A stretch of DNA of 35,303 bases from Frankia nepalensis (GTDB taxonomy: Bacteria; Actinomycetota; Actinomycetes; Frankiales; Frankiaceae): assembly GCF_016786325.1 (NCBI RefSeq), contig NZ_JADWYU010000100.1, forward strand, positions 1 through 35,303, written 5' to 3'. Under the pieces are notes generated by a model that was not told the DNA's origin, made no database searches, and was given only the letters and a program-made list of their open reading frames with translations. This document shows positions 30,914 to 35,303 of this stretch, piece after piece (position 1 is the stretch's first letter; each line of letters opens with the position of its first letter). A program made the position numbers and the translations under genes.

Positions 30914-31845
30914 GCGCGCCACGCCGGGTCGGTGGCCTCGGCAGAGGGCTCGGAGCGCTCATCCCGACCGCGCCGGAGGGCTACGACGGCTATCCGAGCG
31001 GCGGCGAGAGCGGCAACGGAGCCCGGCTCGCGTCGGCGCCGCTGCCGGTTCACGGGGCCGTCTTCCGGGAGATCCCGGTCGACTCGGTGCAGCCGAACTC
31101 TCGCCAGCCCCGGACGCACTTCGACGAGGAAGCGCTGGAGGAGCTCGCGGCGAGCCTGCGCGAGGTCGGCCTGCTGCAGCCGATCGTCGTCCGGGAGGTG
31201 CTGCCGGACCGGTACGAGCTGGTGATGGGGGAACGCCGCTGGCGGGCCTCCAAGCTCGCCGGCCTGCTGGACATCCCCGCGATCGTCCGGGAGACCGCGG
31301 ATGACGCGATGCTGCGCGACGCGCTCCTCGAGAACCTGCACCGCCAGCAGCTCAACCCGCTGGAGGAGGCGGCCGCCTACGAGCAGCTGCTGCGTGAGTT
31401 CGGCGCCACCCACGACCAGCTCGCCAGCAAGCTCGGCCGGTCGCGGTCGCACGTGACGAACACGATCAGGCTGATGGGTCTGCCGCCGGCGGTCCAGCGC
31501 CGGGTCGCGGCCGGCGTACTGTCGGCCGGCCACGCCCGCGCGCTGCTCGCGCTGTCTGACCCGGAGGCGCAGGATCGGTTGGCGACCCGGATCGTCGCCG
31601 AAGGACTCTCCGTGCGCGCGGTCGAGGAGATCGTGGCGCTCGGAGAGGAGGGGCCGCGCAAGCGCGCCCCGCGGGCGCCACGCCAGGCCGCCCCGGCGCT
31701 GACCCAGATCGCCGACCGTCTCGCTGACCGCCTCGACACCAAGGTAAAGGTCGACATGGGCCGCAACCGCGGCAAAATCACCGTCGAGTTCGCCAGCCTC
31801 GAGGATTTGGAACGCATCGTCGCCACGATGACGCCCGGCTCCTAA
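30910..31845 (+). CDS. parB: Chromosome partitioning protein ParB
   Basis: This 311-residue CTP-dependent clamp loads at parS and spreads. After the ParA-interacting N-terminus ([15 protein letters not shown]) comes the CTPase domain with box I-type [28 protein letters not shown], box [15 protein letters not shown] and box [17 protein letters not shown]. Then follow a helix-turn-helix, [21 protein letters not shown] at about residue 160, and a C-terminal dimer domain ([28 protein letters not shown]). It overlaps parA by four bases (ATGA), so the pair is translationally coupled. Length is normal. Confidence 0.97.
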   Translation: MSAPRRVGGLGRGLGALIPTAPEGYDGYPSGGESGNGARLASAPLPVHGAVFREIPVDSVQPNSRQPRTHFDEEALEELAASLREVGLLQPIVVREVLPDRYELVMGERRWRASKLAGLLDIPAIVRETADDAMLRDALLENLHRQQLNPLEEAAAYEQLLREFGATHDQLASKLGRSRSHVTNTIRLMGLPPAVQRRVAAGVLSAGHARALLALSDPEAQDRLATRIVAEGLSVRAVEEIVALGEEGPRKRAPRAPRQAAPALTQIADRLADRLDTKVKVDMGRNRGKITVEFASLEDLERIVATMTPGS

Positions 31846-31864
31846 AGCCGGGCCGGGCAGCCTG

Positions 31865-31961
31865 GCCGGGTCGGCCCGACCCGGCGCGCCTGGCGGGGCG
31901 GTGACGGCGTGCGTTGGCTGGGCCTGAGCGGGCCACCGGGACTCCGGTGGCCCGCTTCTTT
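31865..31961. terminator. Terminator region after parB
   Basis: A palindrome at 31865-31885 (GCCGGGTCGG and its complement around one base) is followed by a stronger hairpin at 31930-31953: a perfect 10-bp stem GGGCCACCGG with loop GACT, then GCTTCTTTC. The second has the stem and T-rich run of an intrinsic terminator for the parAB operon and could also act on the convergent GNAT gene. The rest of the interval to 32197 shows nothing else. Confidence 0.75.
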
Positions 31962-32197
31962 CGGTCCCGGTGGGTGCCCGCGGCCAGGTGCCGCCCACAG
32001 GCCGGATCGGGTCCCCGATCCGCGGGCGGTGCGCCTCCTGGCCGGAGACGCGATTTGTCGTGCGCTCCCGCTGGTGCCCGGTGGCTCGCCGCGGGAGGCG
32101 ATCGATCAGGCCAACGCTTGCGAGCGCACGAGCAAACGGCTGCCTTGCCCGTACTCCTGGGAAGGCAGCCGGTTTGACTCCGGGCCAGTGGGGCTCG

Positions 32198-32866
32198 TCA
32201 GGCAGGCGCGGGGGTCGGGGCGGGGGTCGGGGCGGGGGTGCCGCCGCCTACGGGGCGAAGAATGCCCTCGGGGGTCACGGAGCCCAGGAGGCGTTCCAGG
32301 GCTACCTCGACATCCTCGCGCCAGGTGACGGCATTCTTCACCTCTAGCCGCAGCCGTGGCCAGCGCCGGTGTGGGCGGACCGTCTTGAAGCCGACGGAGA
32401 GCAGGTAGTCGGCTGGGATCACGCAGCGGGTGCCCTCCTCTTGACGAAGGTCCCCGAATGCCTCGATCGCTCGGTATCCGCGCCGGATTACATCTTTCGC
32501 CATCGCCTGGACGAGCATCCGGCCGAGCCCTTGCCCGGCGAATTCTTCCACGATCTTCGCCGTCATGAGAAGCACGGCATCCGGACTCACCGGACTGGTC
32601 GGAAAGGCGACGGAACGAGGCACATAGGCCGGCGGGGCGTACATCGCGAATCCCGCCGGCACGTTGTCGACGTAGATGATTTTCCCGCAGCTCCCCCACT
32701 CGAGGAGCGCCGACGAGACCCAGGCCTCCTTCTCGAGGTCGGTGCCGCCGGCCTCCTCCGCCCGGCTGCGCGCCACGGGATCGAGTTCCCAGAACACACA
32801 TCGGCGACACCGCTGGGGCAGGTCGTCGATGTTGTCGAGCGTTATGTTGGCGACGCGACGACTCAT
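32198..32866 (-). CDS. GNAT-family acetyltransferase (parB-linked)
   Basis: This is a 222-residue protein. It begins MSRRVANITLDNIDDLPQRCRRCVFWELDP, where a C-R-R-C pair may form part of a metal or redox site, then has the GNAT core with the acetyl-CoA loop EFAGQGLGRMLVQAMAKDVIRRGYRAIEAFG (Q-G-L-G-R-x-L). A homologue (Rv3916c in M. tuberculosis, as I recall) occupies the same place between parB and cwlM. The substrate is unknown. The tail TPAPTPAPTPAPA is encoded by a G-rich 12-bp repeat at 32210-32239. It converges with parB across the terminator region. Confidence 0.88.
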   Translation of the reverse strand: MSRRVANITLDNIDDLPQRCRRCVFWELDPVARSRAEEAGGTDLEKEAWVSSALLEWGSCGKIIYVDNVPAGFAMYAPPAYVPRSVAFPTSPVSPDAVLLMTAKIVEEFAGQGLGRMLVQAMAKDVIRRGYRAIEAFGDLRQEEGTRCVIPADYLLSVGFKTVRPHRRWPRLRLEVKNAVTWREDVEVALERLLGSVTPEGILRPVGGGTPAPTPAPTPAPA

Positions 32867-33122
32867 CGGGGGCGCTCCGCACGTCGAAGGATCCGGCTAG
32901 CTGCGCCTAGCCTAGGCGCCGGTTTCGGAATCTTCCTGATGGGCGGCCGCGTCGCGCGTGCGACGCGTATGGGCGCGGGCATCAGCTGGGGCGTCTTACC
33001 CAGCGTCGCACCAGATCGCGCGTTCGTCGGGCAGGCGGCAACCGACAGGCTTCGGGGCGGCTCTCGCCGGCGACCCGGCCGCCCACCGCCGAGGACCGAC
33101 CACCGTCCCGCCTGCGACGGAC

Positions 33123-33138
33123 TGTTTCACGTGGAACA
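33123..33138. promoter_or_regulatory. parS: parS site 2
   Basis: TGTTTCACGTGGAACA differs from the consensus parS at one base of the right arm. It lies 3.1 kb from the parS in parA. Confidence 0.92.
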
Positions 33139-33218
33139 TGAGTGGAACACGGTTGGAGCGGTCGCCAGGGTCAGCGATGAGGAGCGGACCGGTGGGCGTT
33201 GTCTCGACTGCTGGGCCA

Positions 33219-33234
33219 TGTTTCACGTGGAACA
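33219..33234. promoter_or_regulatory. parS: parS site 3, in an extended palindrome
   Basis: TGTTTCACGTGGAACA again, the same variant as site 2, flanked by GGGCCA on the left and TGGCCC on the right, so the symmetry extends to 28 bp with one mismatch. It lies 51 bp beyond the stop of the CwlM-like gene. Confidence 0.92.
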
Positions 33235-33284
33235 TGGCCCACTTTGACGGCGACCAGTTCCCGGTCTTCCGGACACTCGGGAAG

Positions 33285-34439
33285 TCAGGAACGAGTGGCG
33301 ACGCGGGGGACCCGAAGCTGACCGGTCGGCGGATCCTGCTCGGGCGGCAGGTACAGCCGTTGAATCGCCGCGAGGATCGACTCGGCCACGGTGGCCCGAT
33401 ACTCCGCCGAGGCAAGCGCGGCCGCGTCGTGCTCGTTGGTCAGGTAGCCGACCTCGACCCGCACGGCCGCCATCGTGGTCCGGCGAAGCAGCTCCCAGGT
33501 CTTCGCGTGTGTCCAGCAGTCGACCATGTCTGTGCGGGAGACGAGCTCCTTCTGGATGAGGCCGGCGAGTCGCTCGCCCACCGCCGACGAACCGCGCGCG
33601 TTGCCGAAGTAGTAGCAGGAAACCCCCTCGGCCTTCGGTGAGACGCTCGCGTCCGCGTGCAGCGAGATGAGCAGGTCGGCGCCGCGCTCGTTCGCCCGCC
33701 TGGCCCGCTCGGCTTCGTCGGGTGCCTCGTCGTCCGCGCGCACCCGGAAGGTCTCCAGCCCGGAGGAGAGTAGCCGCGCCTCCAGCCGGCCCGCCAGGTC
33801 GGCCATGATCTCGCTCTCGGTGAGCCTGTGGGCGACCACCCCGGTGTCCTCGCCACCGTGACCGGCGTCGATGGCGACCAGCATGCCGAGTAGCGAAGGG
33901 CCCCGGACCAGCAGGCGGACCGACTCGCGCAGCATGTCCGGTCGGCCACCGGTGACCGTGCGCTCCAGCCGCTTGAGCTCGCGCAGGGTGTGTGGGCCGC
34001 AGCGACCGTCTGGCTCGAGCCCGCGGTTCCGCTGGAAGTCGCGGACGGCCGCCTCGGTACGCGGGCCGAAGATGCCGTCGGTGCGCCCGACGTCGAAGCC
34101 CATGTTCGACAGCCGTTCCTGTAGCGCCGCCACGTCGTCACCGACGAACGGGTGGCCCGGCACGTTGTAGAGCAGCCGGTCGCCCAGCCGATGGCGGGCC
34201 TCGTCGAGGGCCCGCGCCGTGTCAGGCCCGATGATGCCATCGACGGACAGCCCACGGCTCTGTTGGAAGGCGCGGACCGCGCGGTCGAGGTCCGCGTCGA
34301 ACAGTTCGGTCTCCCCCTGTCCCATGGCCGCGTCATCCTCCACGGGCTGGCGCGGAGCCGCGGGGAGGAAGGACAGGTGGGCCAGGGCGGCGCGTGCATC
34401 GGCCACCCCAGGAGCACGGTCACCGAGCCGGAGGAGCAT
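33285..34439 (-). CDS. cwlM: CwlM-like N-acetylmuramoyl-L-alanine amidase with two peptidoglycan-binding domains
   Basis: This is a 385-residue protein. Two PG_binding_1 repeats cover residues of about 45-80 (LDRAVRAFQQSRGLSVDGIIGPDTARAL) and 100-155 (VAALQERLSNMGFDVGRTDGIFGPRTEAAVRDFQ). The Amidase_3 domain from about 186 has His194 (DAGHGG), Glu210 (SEIMADLA), His261 (ISLHADAS) and Glu329 (RVEVGYLTN), the full zinc and catalytic set. No signal peptide is present, so it is probably cytoplasmic. In mycobacteria CwlM sits in the same place and activates MurA; as I recall, it has lost some of these residues. The start is ATG 34439 or GTG 34442; the Shine-Dalgarno is weak. Confidence 0.92.
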   Translation of the reverse strand: MLLRLGDRAPGVADARAALAHLSFLPAAPRQPVEDDAAMGQGETELFDADLDRAVRAFQQSRGLSVDGIIGPDTARALDEARHRLGDRLLYNVPGHPFVGDDVAALQERLSNMGFDVGRTDGIFGPRTEAAVRDFQRNRGLEPDGRCGPHTLRELKRLERTVTGGRPDMLRESVRLLVRGPSLLGMLVAIDAGHGGEDTGVVAHRLTESEIMADLAGRLEARLLSSGLETFRVRADDEAPDEAERARRANERGADLLISLHADASVSPKAEGVSCYYFGNARGSSAVGERLAGLIQKELVSRTDMVDCWTHAKTWELLRRTTMAAVRVEVGYLTNEHDAAALASAEYRATVAESILAAIQRLYLPPEQDPPTGQLRVPRVATRS

Positions 34440-35303
34440 CACGGGACACCAGCGTAGGGGATGGCGGCGGACTGCCCGGGGTCGCAAGCACGACCGTCCT
34501 GTCTGTCCGAGGTGGTTGGTGGTTCGTAAATGCGCCCGTCCGCCGGTCTCGTCACCGGGTCGACGGGTCGCTCGACGGCAACGCCTTCGAGAACTGGCTC
34601 GGCCATCGCCCCCACGCCCGAACGGGCGACGAGACCGGCGGGCCGGGCGAACGGCCACACACGCGAAACCGCCCCGCGACGACCACCGGCCCCGGCCCGC
34701 CAGCTCATCCCGGAACCTCGCTGCTTCCCGACTCGGGATCCCGACCTAAGACCGAGGCGGCCCTGGTTCTCGAATCCATCCTCGATACCGGATCGGTCGG
34801 AGCGTCCAGCGGGCCCGACCAGGGTTCCTGCCGGATCGGCGACCAGGTTCCTCCCGGATCGGCGTAGTCCGGGATTCCGGCCCGGATCGACTTCGTCGAT
34901 CCGGGAGGTCTGCTGGAGGTAGGCGATCTAGGAGGTCTGGGAGCGTCGCCGAACGCGCCCGGGACTTCTCCATGAAGTTAGTCATGATTCCCGGCCTGGG
35001 ACCGGGCGAGGCCGCCGGATTTCCGGCCCTTGCCGGTCCCAGGCGTTCGGGGCGCTCAGCGCCCCGACGACAAAACGCCAACGCCCGTTCGGGACCTTCG
35101 CTGGTTCGTGGCTGTGATGCCGGCCTGGGACCGGGCTTGCCCTGGTTCTTGGGTGTGGCCCGGTTCCAGGTGGGTTGGGGCGCTCAGCGCCCCAACGGCG
35201 GAGCGGCGATGGTCGCTCGGAACCTTGCTGGTTCGTGGCTGTGATGCCGGCCTGGGACCGGGCTTGCCCTGGTTCTTGGGTGTGGCCCGGTTCCAGGTGG
35301 GTT
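34440..35303. repeat. Noncoding region with hairpins and tandem repeats running off the window
   Basis: No frame has convincing codon bias. A perfect hairpin at 34881-34905 has stem CCCGGATCGAC and loop TTC. From about 34985 three tandem units follow: the last two share a 127-bp period (CTGGTTCGTGGCTGTGATGC at 35101 and 35228), and the first is a diverged relative containing GGGGCGCTCAGCGCCCC. The 30 bp at 35187-35216 are an inverted copy of 22717-22746. The thioredoxin genes that follow cwlM in mycobacteria are not in the window. Confidence 0.7.

Larger units (their letters stand above)
32867..33284. promoter_or_regulatory. Spacer between GNAT and cwlM genes, with two parS sites
   Basis: This 418-bp region holds no gene. 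The two parS sites listed separately are 96 bp apart. The left part holds the GNAT leader (an AT-richer CTAGCTGCGCCTAGCCTAGG block at 32896-32915 includes CTAG repeats). Confidence 0.6.

Noticed and set aside
34972-35244. Plus-strand frame of 90 codons at the right end
   Set aside because: It runs through the 127-bp tandem repeats and palindromes; there is no coding bias or ribosome site.

Overview
The window is very GC-rich actinobacterial DNA with strongly GC-biased third codon positions. It holds a chromosomal replication origin with the order parB-parA-rsmG-jag-yidC-yidD-rnpA-rpmH on one side and dnaA-oriC-dnaN-recF-dciA-gyrB-gyrA on the other. Gene content, long low-complexity tails and GC-rich palindromic intergenic repeats point to Frankia or a close relative. 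That assignment is my inference; no database was searched.

Regions. (1) 1-1.2 kb: a tRNA-Ala followed within 25 bp by the wreck of a tyrosine integrase and by a frameshifted small gene, which looks like an old integration scar. (2) 1.2-9.4 kb: accessory genes. These are a six-helix membrane protein, a secreted lipoprotein lipase, a class I methyltransferase, and a tight three-gene operon of glycosyltransferase, methyltransferase and prenyltransferase-like alpha/alpha toroid protein. (3) 9.4-16.7 kb, minus strand: tRNA-Ile, DUF3566 membrane protein, gyrA, gyrB, dciA. (4) 16.7-22.5 kb, minus strand: recF, dnaN, the 1.7-kb origin, dnaA. (5) 22.5-23.5 kb: noncoding palindromic repeats. (6) 23.5-31.9 kb, plus strand: rpmH, rnpA, yidD, yidC, jag, a GT-C-type membrane protein, rsmG, parA, parB, closed by a strong terminator. 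(7) 32.2-34.4 kb, minus strand: a GNAT protein and a CwlM-like amidase, in the arrangement known next to parB in mycobacteria, with two parS sites between them. (8) 34.4-35.3 kb: noncoding tandem repeats that run off the window.

How it works together: DnaA opens oriC, where many DnaA boxes and a candidate TAG-trio unwinding element are visible. DnaN, DciA and gyrase support the new forks. ParA/ParB act on three parS sites inside the window to segregate the origin. YidC/YidD insert membrane proteins, and RnpA and RsmG serve tRNA and rRNA maturation.

The most notable observations are: a pair of about 240-bp MITE-like repeats with terminal inverted repeats; a parS site whose bases encode ParA residues in one frame and the RsmG stop in another; a candidate basal unwinding element; an AT-rich island with two operator-like palindromes inside the GT-C gene; and a CwlM homologue that keeps its zinc ligands. 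I saw no CRISPR array, rRNA operon or intact insertion sequence.
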